Source: Cubamyces lactineus
Taxonomy: Eukaryota > Basidiomycota > Agaricomycetes > Polyporales > Polyporaceae
Length of the DNA: 64,000 nt
NCBI GenBank assembly: GCA_022376465.1
Contig: JACDTU010000001.1
Location: 3,038,001 to 3,102,000, forward strand
Direction of reading: 5' to 3'
Shown here piece after piece: positions 11,620-22,925 of this stretch. A model generated the notes under the pieces. The model was not told where the DNA came from. It was given only the letters and a program-made list of their open reading frames with translations, and did not search any database. A program made the position numbers and the translations under genes. Numbering within the stretch: position 1 is the first letter of the stretch; each line of letters starts with the position of its first letter.

Positions 11620-12530
11620 GCTAACGACATGTACAAGGTCGACAAATGAGACAGCGGAACCCGAAGGGCCGTGTGCCAGGGCAGAGCGGAGGCTGTCACG
11701 CTCGATGCACCGCCGCCATGGTCGAAAGCGAGGGGAGTCGTGTTGCTGACGAGTAGCGCGATGCGTGCGACCAACTGGCTATACGCTCTACAAGACGGTG
11801 AGCGTAAGGTCAACGCGCCGCGTGATACAAAAGGCTTACCGAAACACTCGCCCTCGCCATCGCCCTCGCCCTCGCCCTCGCCCTCGCCCACCACGCCGCG
11901 ACAGATGCGCGTTGCGTGTAGGAACGCACATCGCACCAGCATGAAAGTCGAAGTTAGTACACCGAGGCGAAGCGGCGCGCGACGACTACGAATGAAGGCC
12001 TAGACGGGGCGAAAGTCGTTGGCGGGGGCGCGGGGCACGCGTGCGAGCTCCTATATATCTCATCTGGGTGGAATAAAGGGGCAAGCATCAGCCCGAAGCA
12101 TCGCGCTGCTGGGTACTGGCAGCGTAGGGGCGGAACGTGCAGCGCGCGAACCAGGCAGCGAAAGGGAGGAATGAGGTGCCTGGAGGGCGGGGATAGTCCT
12201 AAACGGGTGAGCGCGGGCGTGGGAGAACGTCCGGGGCATCGGAAAAGGCGGAATGCGCGCCCATTGCTCCTTTGGGCGGACTATTGACAAAGGGACTATC
12301 GGGAGCCGAACTGGGGCATTGGGTTGTAGGTGCCAATGGGTCCGGGCAACATAAGAGAGACATACCGATTAGTTCGGGAAAGCTCCCATAGCGCTTTCGA
12401 GCATTGGGGGCCATTTGGCGGCGGGTCTCCAGACGAGTAAGAGAAATGGAGGGAAGCACCGCTGATTAGTTGCGTTGAATGCTATGCATTGACGTCTCTA
12501 TTTATAAGCTCAACGTGGGAGGAGCAGGTG
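11620..12530 (-). repeat. Right terminal inverted repeat of the KDZ element (911 bp)
   Basis: It is the reverse complement of 1504-2439 with very few differences. It has four GAGGGC units instead of nine and an extra cgtt near 12473. Its outer edge (ggaggagcaggtg) abuts the right duplication copy. An inward-facing TATAAATA lies at 12499-12506. Confidence 0.92.
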
Positions 12531-12695
12531 GTCGCGGATCACAAGACGAACTACAAGCACCTAGTCGGGGTCGAGTTCATCGACGCGATCCCAAAGAACC
12601 CGAGTGGGAAGCTCCTCCGGCGGTTCCTCCGCGACCGCGCGAAGATGCTCCGCGAGAGCGGGAAGCTGCAGGTCAATGTCCGTGCGAATCTCTGA
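12531..12695 (+). pseudogene. Acyl-CoA/4-coumarate-CoA ligase pseudogene, C-terminal fragment
   Basis: It begins with the right GTCGCGGA duplication (12531-12538) and continues the last ligase exon: ADHKTNYKHLVGVEFIDAIP, then KNPSGKLLRRFLRD and the end VRANL before the stop. The intact minus-strand copy reads ADHKANYKHLAGVEFIDVIP, KNPSGKLLRRTLRD and VRAKL. The conserved adenylation Lys is present (PSGK). The terminal tripeptide ANL is a weaker peroxisomal signal than the AKL of the other copy. The piece has no start of its own and is a relic cut off by the transposon. Confidence 0.88.
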
Positions 12696-13745
12696 GGGCG
12701 CGCACCCCTTTAATTGAATGGCGAATCATGTATTTGGGTTGCTTCGTTATACTGGATTGTATATATAGGGCACGGCATATGTCATGGATCTAGCATATGC
12801 AAGGATGCGGACTCGAAAATGGTGTGCGGTCACTCCGTGAGGGCTGAGGTCGTGAGTAGACTTCGAAGGTTGAAGATGCGGCTAGACGTGGCTGTTGTGC
12901 CAGCTCTGACGGTCGAGATTCCGTCCTCGGGGAGAGTTCCATTTCTTCCAGGGTCATCACGAGTGGATCCAAGCTAGGCCATGCACCAAGGAAGCGGTAA
13001 ACGTGCATCGCTCAATCGAGGGTTCGTTTGCTGCAGTGAGATACAAATGTTCGGAGTACCTACCATCGCCCACCGGTAAATCATCCTCATGCACATGCCC
13101 CGGAGCTTGAACGGCGGAGCGGTCTGAGTCATGCGGTGCGCACTGCGCGCAGGCCCACATTGAAGCGCCATTGTGCATAGCATCAAGCCATGGCTTAATG
13201 TCGCACCCTTATGGCGGACAAAGGACATCTTTGAAGTTAGCCAGGGCAAGTCCCAGTGCGGTATGCGGGCGGCCGGGCTGGAGTTCAATGAAGCTCGTTT
13301 TGGCAGGTAGTGATCGGATGCCATCGTGTCACACTCGGGCTGCTCACAGCGTTGGTGCAGTAGCCCTCGTGCCTCGCGAGTGTCCAGGAGGCCTTGCTTG
13401 TATTCTGTTGAATCACGTATAGTTGCATAGAGTATCGCGCTGTAGTACACTTAAACTCAGCGCACTCAACAACAGGAGACAAGGGCCCGCCGGGGACTCG
13501 GAGCCATGGGAGGTGCGAGGAAGCAGTGAAACAGACGCCTTCGGGCGTCTATGGTGGCTAAGTTGTGACAGGGTAACACAAAGAACCACAGGCGCTTGGC
13601 TGTTGGCTGAAGTGAACAATCACCGTCGCCGACCGTACTTGCTTCCTCCCCTCATCCACGCCCTCGAGCTTTGACTGGCCCACTCAGGATTCAAACCCCG
13701 ACTTTAGCCACTGAGGCATTGAAACAACATATATACCCGCAAGAG
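12696..13745. repeat. Spacer shared in inverted orientation with 38161-39294; holds FunK1 upstream module
   Basis: Around 13175-13355, strings such as cttatggcggacaaagga, tgccaaaacgagcttcat (complement) and cactcgggctgctcacagcg recur as reverse complement around 38490-38690, and in part near 34010-34070. About 13540-13745 is a module found before most FunK1 copies (gtggctaagttgtgaca, aacacaaagaaccac, cctcatccacgccctcgagc). No gene was recognised. Confidence 0.65.
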
Positions 13746-16417
13746 ATGGCTGGTGTGATCGCAAGCTCACCCAGTCCTGTGATGTCTTCCAACGAGCAGC
13801 CGCGTACCCCGTCTCCTGTCCCCAAGCGGGAGGCGGACGTGAATGCCGATGGGGCGTCCGAGATTGCGCAGAGCGATGGTACGCGTCTTGATGATCACAC
13901 TGCTTCTCCTCTTAAACGCGACCTGGTGGCTAACTTGCTCCGAGATGTCGAAGCTGTCGCGGAGTCCGAGGTCGTCGCCGACCCGACCTTCTTCGAGAAC
14001 CACCTGAACTCCTGTCCACAAGATATCGTGACCAAGATTGAGAAGAGGAAGGATGTGAAGAAAGCGCTTGGTGCCATCGACCTGGTCGTCTCGAAGGATT
14101 CAGAACAGAAGCTCTATGAGCCTGCGGCTACGCTTCTCACCGCCATCAGCAAGGCCATTCTTGGTATGTCATGCGTGCGTTTCAATACGCACCCGCTGAC
14201 CGCTTTACAGCTCATCTCAAGAAGGTAAAGAAGGTGGATAGTGACCAGAGGCAAATCGCGTTCTACGATCATCATCGACACCCTTTGACCCATTTCCCTA
14301 TCCCGGGTCGCTCCGAGGACTATCCTGACATTGTTGGGGTTTTCGAAGAGCCATATGGCTACGAGCAACGTGAAGACGATGGGACCTACCGTGACATCCC
14401 CTACCATCGCGTCGAGACAGTCGTCGAAGCGAAAGCTATCTACGGCGCGGACGGTAAGGCGCAAGCAACGCGCTACGCATACAAGATCCAGCAAGCGCGC
14501 CCCGATCGCCCAGGCTACTACGTTCTCAGTGCGAAGCCTCAATACTTCCAGGTCATCTTCTCCTCTCCCGTCAAGCCGGTGGCCTCTGAACACACGCGTT
14601 GGAACGACCTCACCGCTTTGTGTGCCTACGTCTACTCTCTGTACGACCCCCCTGACGGCCATTTCCTCTACGATCGTACTTTGTCTTGGGTCGAAAGGGG
14701 TGACCAACGGTTCGGGCGTCCTTCGTGGACGATCCTTACAGGAGGGAAAGTTTACACCGGCGCAGAAGCCTGTTTCCTTGGTGATCCTTGGGGAAGGCGA
14801 ACGACAGTCCTTCGCGCAGAGAGCCGTACTGAGCCGACGGTGATGTTCAAGGAGGCATATATCGACTGCGATCGGCGCTTCAACGAGGCTGACCTGCTCA
14901 AAGACATTCACGAGGATGGCTATCTTCCTGGCGCCGTGTTTCCCATAAGCTGCGAGATCGTCAAGAGCGAGGGACAAGAGATCGTCTTCAGGAGGAACAC
15001 TACCTGCGGCACATTGATAAGAAAGAAGGTGCGGATCGTCCTCGCAGACGTGGGATTCGACCTCTTCTATGCCAAGTCCGTGAACGATCTTCTCATGGCT
15101 ATCTATGACGCGCTGGAAGGTACGAACAGACAACGTCTTTTGATGTTAATGGGCCTGACATCAGCCTAGTGCACCGTACGCTGGCGGGAAAGCGTCGCGT
15201 CTTACATCGGGACATGAGCATCTTCAACATCATGATGTATCCGATATTGGGACGCGGCGCTGATCGTCGGAAGTACCTACAAGACTGCCCGCCGCTCATC
15301 GACGAGGTCCTGATGGGGAAGGCTAGGTCAGTACTCGATTGCCACTTGAAGGCTGCTCAGCTGACACGCAGTGCATCCAGAACCCCGGAGAAGCGAAGAG
15401 CGCGATGTCTCATCATCGACTATGACAACTCCGGAAAGCTGACGGCGGGGAACGCCAGCGCAATCGATCAGGCAACACTGCGATGCCGAACTGTGTGTGA
15501 TCTTCTATCTTCGCGCCAGGTTCATGCGTCTAATTCTTCGCCAGGGAACTCCCTCATACATCGCTCGAGCAGTCTGCGCCGGTGTTGTGCATTCCGAGGC
15601 GTCCGCTCTATCTTGGGAAGAGCAGATGCCGCTACTGGAAGGCAATGCTAGGGATCTCTACATCAAGGTATACGGAGAAGAGCGATACAACAAGTACAAC
15701 GACCTTTCCCCGGATACTGTCCATGGCGGAATTCCTCCTTCACGCATCAGACACAAGGAGTTGCAGGCGAAGGCCACAGCCATGCCGTTTTACCATCGGT
15801 GGGAGTACGACGCCGAGTCTATCTTCTGGACGTTGTACAGTGCACTGCTCCGCGTTACTCCAGTCGGATTCACGGAGAAGCCCAAGGACGTCTCTGCAGT
15901 GAATCTCAGTCACGCTTGGGGGATCCTCCAGAAGCATATCATCTCAAATATCCCAAGAAACACGGACACGCGAACCCCGTTGCTGTCGAATGATCGCACT
16001 GTTGTGCTGACGGCGCTTCCTCCTTGCATGGCTCCAGTAGGCAAACTTCTCCTTCGCATCATCGACCACGTCCTCCCTTCTTATCCTCTCATGGACGTAC
16101 TCCCTCCCCATGATGACCACCTCCATGAGGCCATGGAACGCTTGATTCTGCAATATCTGGTTGACAACCGCGACACGCCAATCCCGCTCATACCTCATCA
16201 GCTCCGCCCTGTGTACTGCCCCGAGCCGGATGTTCACGCTGCCAATCGGGGAACTTTCGGCGGCAGCTTTCACTCCTTCCAAAGTACATGGAACAGTGTC
16301 CCGGATGCTTCAGATGCCCGGGGCCAAAAGCGTTCTGTGGCGCCATCGGACCCAGAACCTTGGGGAGTGCAATCCGTACCTAGGCACAGCGACCGTCTCG
16401 CCAAGCAGAGACGCTGA
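13746..16417 (+). CDS. FunK1-type protein kinase, intact copy A
   Basis: Five exons (13746-14163, 14211-15119, 15170-15326, about 15372-15492, 15545-16417) splice in phase to about 825 aa. The start at MAGVIASSPSPVMSS is preferred over an upstream in-frame ATG (13671) because it is the start shared with the minus-strand copies, one of which has an in-frame stop just upstream of it. Visible motifs: YHRVETVVEAK (candidate nucleotide-binding Lys), VLHRDMSIFNIMMYP (catalytic HRD), CLIIDYDNSGKL (DFG-equivalent IDYD), GTPSYIARAV (activation-segment end), FYHRWEYDAESIFWTLYSA, and PPHDDHLHEAMERLILQYLV. The basic tail has GQKRSVAPSDPE and RHSDRLAKQRR. FunK1 is a fungus-specific, strongly expanded kinase family; substrates are unknown. 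Confidence 0.9.
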
Positions 16418-17493
16418 AGCTCGTTACCCGTCATGTAAGAACATTGTCGTCTTGCGCTGTGGTGGTAACTAATCATCTGTCTGTCGTTTCCAGGATTCCT
16501 TATACTACCCGTGAACGATTGGCAACCCCTACGAAGCGGATAGTGTCACTCTGAGGTGGAGCACTCGCATCACTCGGCAGAATCAATGAAGTTCGCTGCC
16601 CTCGGCTTCTCGCACAATGCTGCTGGTTCCGTTGCCGTAAATCCTCGTATCCATCTCGACCTCTGATTCACATTCACAGTCTATCCTTCCCCCTAGACTC
16701 TCATAGGACTCGCCCCTTATCTCTCTATTTGCGCTTTCTGTTCAATGATGTCGCTTATGCGAGCTGCTGGTCAGTTCGTCATCACTCTGTGCAATGTCCA
16801 TATACCACGCTGTCTGTCGCTCGTTACCCTCATCTCATCATCGTCCTCTATCTCTCATCACACACTGTCTCTTGTGCTGCCATGTATCGTCACTCGTTTG
16901 CCTGAATATATCCTCCGTTATGTTGCTTTCAACGACTTGATCATAATGCACGGGGGCTCTGAGCTCCTTCATGTTTGTTACACTAAGCATCGCGGGGTGT
17001 GTATGGCCAGCGCTAGTTTAAGCGCCTACGCTCCAGCGCTGATCGAAATATCGATGAACGCTATGCATTTGTTGTCTCCCCTACCAGACGATGACTGTCG
17101 TAGTCGTCTCAAGGTCAGCCAACAGCGCCCTTGTTTCCTCGCCGCTGAATGCCAGCGAGCACTGAACGAGCGGGCCCTTCGCTTGTCAATGCGGCGACTC
17201 ATCACTATCTCAGCCATTGACCTGGGCAATCGCATCGTGTCGCACTCTTTGCGTGTCCCCATCCCAAATCCAATCATCTAATCATGGGCGCTCATCATGT
17301 GGCTAAGTTCTTGTGACGGGTAGCAATAATAGCTGGTGCTTTGATTATGGCTAAAGCAAATAACAATTTGATCTGTCACCGTTGATGACCGTGCGTACCT
17401 CCTCTCTTCATCCACGCACTTGGCTTTGACTGACGCATCTCAAGTTCAATTCAGCCACTCGGACGCCATACGATCAACATATGTCTACAAGGG
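16418..17493. other. FunK1 A-B spacer
   Basis: It holds the 3' flank of copy A and, at about 17290-17450, a degraded version of the FunK1 upstream module (gtggctaagttcttgtgac, cttcatccacgcacttggctttgactg). Frames of about 80-180 codons here lack domain signal and overlap on both strands. Confidence 0.5.
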
Positions 17494-19870
17494 ATCGCCG
17501 CTGTGGTGGCAATCTCACGCAGATGCGGGTCAGAAGCTGTACGGGCCTGCCTGTACACCTCTGACCACCATCAGCAAGGATATTATTGGTATGCCTAAGC
17601 ATATCCCCAACGTGTACACACCTCATCGTCCTTTCCTACAGCATATCTCAAGGGGAAGGGGCGCGTACACATCCCTGAGAGGGAGATCGTCTTCCTCGAC
17701 CATCACCAGTCTCAACTCACGCACTTCCCGATGGAGTGTCTGGAAGACAAACACGATATCGTGGGAGTGATCGACCGCCCCGGTGGATACCCTCGAAACG
17801 GTGGTAACAACACGTACAGCAATATACCATATCACCGTGTGGAGACAGTTGTTGAGGCCAAAGCGATGGATGGCGGGGATGGACGAGCACAAGCGACGCG
17901 TTATGCTTACAAGATCCAGCAAGCCCGCCCCGATCGCCCTGGTCTTTACGTCCTCAGCATCAAGCCACAGCACTTCCAGGTGGTCTTCTCCTCCCCCATT
18001 GGACCCGTCGCCTCGGAGCACACGCTCTGGACTGATCTGAACTCCCTGTGTGCCTACGTCTATTCTCTGTACAATCCGCCCTCAGACCACACACTCTACG
18101 ATCGTACCATCACTTGGACAGAGCGGACGGACCTGTCGATCCCCAGGTGGACAGTCCAGACCGAGAACGGGTGTTACATCGACGCCAGGATCACCTTTCT
18201 CGGGGACCCCTGGGCTAGGCGGACAACTGTGTTCCATGTCGTCTGAGACGACCAAACGAGCGTAGCCATCAAGGAGGCTTTCGTTGATTGCAAACGGAGA
18301 TTCAAGGAAGCCGAGCTCTTGGAGCATGTTCACAAGGATGGCTATCTGCACGGCGTTGTGTTGCATTTGAGTAGCGAGATTGTACGAGCGGACGGTCGTG
18401 ATATTGCTTTCACTCGAGTCGACGGGACGATGACCCGGATCAAATACCAGGTCGTCTTCCCAGACACCGGATATAATCTGGCAGTTGCCAAGTCCGTCAA
18501 CGATCTTCTCAAGACAGTATACGATGCGCCAGAAGGTGCGTTTATGCCTTAACCTCCGTACCGATTTGCTCTCATTGCTCCCGATCTAGTGCATCGGATG
18601 CTGGCGAGCGCTCGGAAGGTCCTGCATCGTGACATGAGTCTCTTCAACATCTTGATGTATCCGCAATGGGGCGACTGCCTTGGCGTACGGTGCATGGAGC
18701 ACTCACCCGCACTCATAGATGACGTTTTGAGTGGGCAGATTCGGTAAGGACGATCGTCTTTATAACGGAGGTAACCCTGACGTGTCATGTGCACAGGCCG
18801 CATGAGGATCGTAAGGCACGATGTGTAGTCATAGATCTGGACAGCTCGGTCCAACTTACTACATCCCAGGCTAACGCAATCGAACAGGAAGAACTACAGA
18901 GCCGAACGGTCAGTTTTCTCTTCATCGCTCGCCTTCGTTCCCGATGCTGAAGTGGTTTCAGGGTACTCCAGCGTATGTCGCCCGAGCCGTGTCCAATGGG
19001 GTACCTTACGGCGATCCAGTAACGACCATGAGCAAAAAGATGCCCCTGCTTGAGGGCACAGCGAAAGACCTCTACATCAAAGTACTTGGAGAAGAGAGAT
19101 ACAACAAGTACAACGATTCGTCTGACGCCGTTCACGGTGGAATACCTCTTCCGCCCCTCAGATCTGCTAGTGAGGTTGTTCTCGAAAAAGCCGAGGAAAT
19201 GACATTCTATCATCGGTGGGAGTATGACGCCGAATCGGTCTTCTGGACGATGTACTCCGCTCTTATCCGAGTTACCCCTGTTAACTTCGAGGAGACGGAA
19301 ACGACACTGAAGAATCTCAGTCACGCTTGGAAGATCTTCCGCGACCACTCCATCCCGTCAGATCCTACCACCGCGCCAGACACACGCGACAGCCTAATTA
19401 GCCTCACTCGTAACAAGTTCCGGCTAGCATTCCCCCCAGTCATGGAACTAGTAGCTGATCTACTTCTGGAACTCTCTTGGCACGTTTCGGCGTCTTACGC
19501 CATGATGGAAAAACTTCCTCCCTACGACGACCATCTGCACGAGGCTATGCAACGCCTGATCGTAAGATATCTCGTGAAGAACCAGGACAATCCCGTACCG
19601 CTTGTATTCGGCAAACGCAGAGCGGTCAACTTCCCGGTGCCTCCCAGACCCGTCCGTGGCCCCCGAAATGACACTACGGAAGAACTTCAGCGCACAGAAG
19701 AGCGCGAGGGAAAGCAGCAACAAGAACGCCTGCTCGTTGCAATACACGCGAAGCAAACAGGCTCTAGCCGCTGTCGTGGTCAGAAGCGCCCTCGTGAGCC
19801 TACCGAGGACGTCGACGGTCCTGGTTCGAAGCTCAGACGTTCCTCGCGCCTTCTTTCTCGGAAGAAATGA
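17494..19870 (+). pseudogene. FunK1-type kinase pseudogene B
   Basis: Aligning with copy A by eye, the conserved start context gagATGgctggtgtgatc reads gggATCgccgctgtggtg at 17491-17508, so the start codon is lost. Most of exon 1 is deleted, jumping to QKLYGPACTPLTTISKDIIG. The rest resembles a kinase (HRVETVVEAK, VLHRDMSLFNILMYP, CVVIDLDSS, GTPAYVARAV, FYHRWEYDAESVFWTMYSA) but a TGA at 18244-18246 interrupts the frame between VFHVV and DDQTSVAIKEAF. The tail is intact (GQKRPREPTEDVDGPGSKLR, RSSRLLSRKK). Three lesions make it a pseudogene, although an 18.9-19.87 kb C-lobe frame of 308 codons survives. Confidence 0.85.
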
Positions 19871-20698
19871 GCGAGTCCGAGTTTGACCAACGTATCGCAG
19901 ACGTCTCACTTATCCTCTCGAGCTTCTCCTCTCGAGCTTCAACTCCCTCCCGCCAGGCATCGATGTCTCTCATCGTCGAGATGCCGTACCTCTTTCTCAC
20001 ATACCCCATCCAGTATACGCCATGTCAGCGTCTTGTAGTCCGTTCACGCTCATTCCTGACCACTAGCCTGCCGCACCTAGGACTAGAACTTCAAGTTGGC
20101 AGACATATACCATCATATCACTCGTTACCCACCGTTAGGCTCTCCCCACAGATCCCAATGCATCGCTGCTTCTTACCTCTCGCATGCATCTGGTTACGGC
20201 CGGTATGATCGTCGAAATATGTTCACCCATACGGAATCATCGCGATCACTGCTGCGTGTTCGGCCGCAGAGATACTAGTGCAGGACTCAGGCTCGCTCCA
20301 GGTGCGCGAGCGGGTCAGAAGCCACCGCGCGCGCGATGAAAGTCGCAGAGGGATTTTAATTTTTGAGAATCGAGACGAAAGACTTGCCTGTCGCGTTTGC
20401 AGTGGAACAGCTTGAAGGAAGGTGGGAGCAACGCGGACTCTGTAGGAGGCGAGTTGACGTGTTGACCGTGTGTTGTGTAATGAGATGTCACTGGTGGCTA
20501 CGCTGTGACACGGTAACGCAAAGAATTGTGGACGCTCGGATCCGGGATTCGGATGATGGCTAAAGGATTGCAAGCCTTGACCCGTCGATTACCGTCTACA
20601 TCCACCCCTCATCCACGGCCTCGAGATTTGGCTGAACTACTACAGACTGTACCATGATAAAAGTTACTAACGTATCGGAAGATATAACCACACGAGAG
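19871..20698. other. FunK1 B-C spacer
   Basis: Copy B 3' flank is followed by a diverged FunK1 upstream module (about 20490-20640: gtggctacgctgtgacacgg, aacgcaaagaattgtg, cctcatccacggcctcgag). No gene was recognised. Confidence 0.5.
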
Positions 20699-22213
20699 AT
20701 GTTTGGTGTGATCACAAGCTCACCCACTAGTCCTGCCAGGCCACCGTCGTTCAGCGAGCTGATGTGTACCCTATCTCCTGCCCTCATGCAGGAAGCGGGT
20801 ACGGATACAGACGGAACATCACAGAATGCGCAGAGCTCCGGTAAATTTCAACGCACATGATGCTTACCCTCAAGTGCGATCTAGTGGCTAACTCGGCTCA
20901 TCACCGTGCAGAAGCTGAAGTCGCCCGACAGGAGATCGTCTTCAAGGATGGTTCATTGCACAGAAACTCCAAGCAAACACGGATTTTGCCCGCCAACGTT
21001 GCATTTGATCTGTTCCATACGAAGTCTGTCAACGACATTCTCATGGCTGTATATGACGCCCTGGAACGTACGAGCTGTCTACATCCCTTGATATTTCCCG
21101 GCTTGTCTAATTCCAGCTCAGTGCACCGTATGTTAGCAGGCAAACGTCGCGTCGTACATCGGGACATGTGTATCTTCAACATATTGATGTATCCGACCTT
21201 CCAGCACGGCGCTGATCAACAGAAGTCGCTACAAGACTGTCCGCGGCCCATCGACGAGGTTTTATTGGGAAACGCTAGGCCAGTACTCAGCTGCTACTCC
21301 AATTTGGTAGTTGCTCGGCTGACACGTAGTGCACCTAGAGCTCCGGAGAAGCAAAGAGCGCGATGTCTACTAATCGACTACGACGACTCTGCAAAGCTGA
21401 CTACGGGGAACGCCAGCGCTATCACTCAGAAAACATTGCGATGCCGCACTGTGTGTGCTCTTCTGTCTTTGCGCTGAATCTGCGCGCCTAATACTTTGCC
21501 AGGGAACTCCTTCATACACCGCTCGCGCAGTCTGCGCCGGTGCTGTGCATTCCGAGCGATCCTCTCTATTCTGGGACGAGCAGATGCCGCTACTGGAAGG
21601 CAACGCGAGAGATCTCTATATCAAGGTCTACGGCGAAGAGCGATACAATAAGTACAACGACCTTTCCCCGGATACTATCCATGGCGGAATTCCTCCGTCA
21701 CGCACCAAATACAGACAGTTGCAGGCGAAGGCCGCAGCCATGCCGTTTTACCATCGATGGGAGTACGACGCCGAGTCTCTCTTCTGGACGATGTACAGCG
21801 CATTGCTCCGCGTCACTCCAGTCGGATTCACGGAGAAGCCCAAGGACGGCTCCGCAGCAAGTCTCACTTACGCTTGGGAAATCTTCCGGAAGCACGCCAT
21901 TCCAAAGGAACCGAAAGATGCAGACACGAGAACCACGTTACTTTCGGATGGTAGAGGGCTCATGGCCGCGCTTCCTCCTTGCATGGCTCCAGTTGGCGAA
22001 CTTCTCCTTCGCATCATCTATCACATACTCCCTTCCTATCCTCTGATGGACGTACTCCCTCCCCATGATGACCACCTCCACGAGGCCATAGAACGCTTGA
22101 TTCTGCAATATCTGGTTGACAATCGCGACACGCCAATCCCGCTCATACCTCATCAGCTCCGCCCTGTGTACTGCTCTGAGCCGGATGTTCGCGCTGCCAG
22201 GCGAACGATCTAG
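20699..22213 (+). pseudogene. FunK1-type kinase pseudogene C, internally deleted
   Basis: The conserved start is recognisable (MFGVITSSPTSPARPPS at 20699) but the exon-1 frame stops after GKFQRT (about 20860). The sequence resumes as CDLVANSAHHRAEAEVARQE and jumps straight to EIVFKDG and VAFDLFHTKSVNDILMAVYD, so roughly 250 codons of the N-lobe, including the VETVVEAK lysine, are missing. Downstream parts are almost identical to copy A: VVHRDMCIFNILMYP, CLLIDYDDS, GTPSYTARAV, PPHDDHLHEAIERLILQYLV. The C-terminus breaks after EPDVRAARRTI with loss of the basic tail. It arose from a copy-A-like gene. Confidence 0.88.
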
Positions 22214-22925
22214 GGAGAGGCAAGTCGGATTCAGGCACAGCAAGTGTCTCGTTCGGCGAAGACGGTGACGCTGAAGCTTCATAACTTCATTTGCAGGTCT
22301 TCACCGGGGGTTCTCAGTGCTCCGTAACTTCCTCAGCATCGTCACGTTACCGCTCATCATCTTTCCTTCAAGTCGTCTCCATCCAAACCATTTTGCTTAC
22401 GTGTACTGCTAGCCAGACAGTAGACTGAGCTTGTCGGGAACTCGTGCGTATATGAGACAGTTTCTCGTTACTGTCATAGCACTATCTTCCCCGAGCCATC
22501 ATGTATCGCCATTCGTTCGGAATAGTACAAAGCCAGGCGCTGGGAGACATCTCGATGAATGACATCCTGACGGTCGGAATGTGCCAGGGTTTGATTGTGT
22601 ATGGTTCGCCCGTAACGTCGACTGCCTTCCATTAAGCCTCAGCGCGATTTCGAATACCCTGTTTGCATTGGGAACAGCGGGAAGGCTTGTCCAGTAAGCC
22701 ATGTCGACCGTGATCATACCTCTGCACACAAGAATCCATATGAGGATGGTATACAAACGCATCACTACGCCTACCTCCGATACCCCATGGACGACGAGTA
22801 TCACATACACGTACCCAATCAAATATAACACATCCCCGTCCGCAGGACTCGGGATGCGTGATAGCACAGAATACACGATAACAATGGATAACAATGGCTT
22901 GCGTCCAATCTCGCCCAGCATCCTA
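22214..22925. other. Spacer between FunK1 C and the two-TM protein gene
   Basis: It holds decayed FunK1 tail sequence (22214-22290) and then unassigned sequence, including the likely 3' end of the minus-strand gene starting at 24844. No gene was recognised. Confidence 0.45.

Larger units (their letters stand above)
1504..12530 (+). mobile_element. Complete KDZ (Kyakuja-Dileera-Zisupton) DNA transposon, 11,027 bp
   Basis: The boundaries are fixed by inverted termini (CACCTGCTCCTCCCACGTTG reading inwards at each end) and the perfect 8-bp duplication GTCGCGGA. Inside lie long terminal inverted repeats (1504-2439; 11620-12530), a multi-exon KDZ transposase (2737-6337), a coiled-coil protein (6789-8730) and a protein with an HMG-like segment (8987-11145), all on the plus strand. 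The two repeats differ by only a few substitutions and a hexanucleotide copy-number change, so the insertion looks recent. No nonsense codon is seen in the transposase frame, so the element may be autonomous. It sits 11 nt into the last exon of a ligase pseudogene. No TET/JBP dioxygenase, which often travels with fungal KDZ elements, was found. Confidence 0.92.

Noticed and set aside
1504..12530. Search for a TET/JBP dioxygenase inside the KDZ element
   Set aside because: TET/JBP genes often accompany fungal KDZ elements, but neither companion protein shows an HxD...H dioxygenase pattern in context.
14114..15133. 339-codon minus-strand frame opposite FunK1 copy A
   Set aside because: An antisense shadow of exon 2; similar antisense frames appear opposite other FunK1 copies because the coding strand is conserved.
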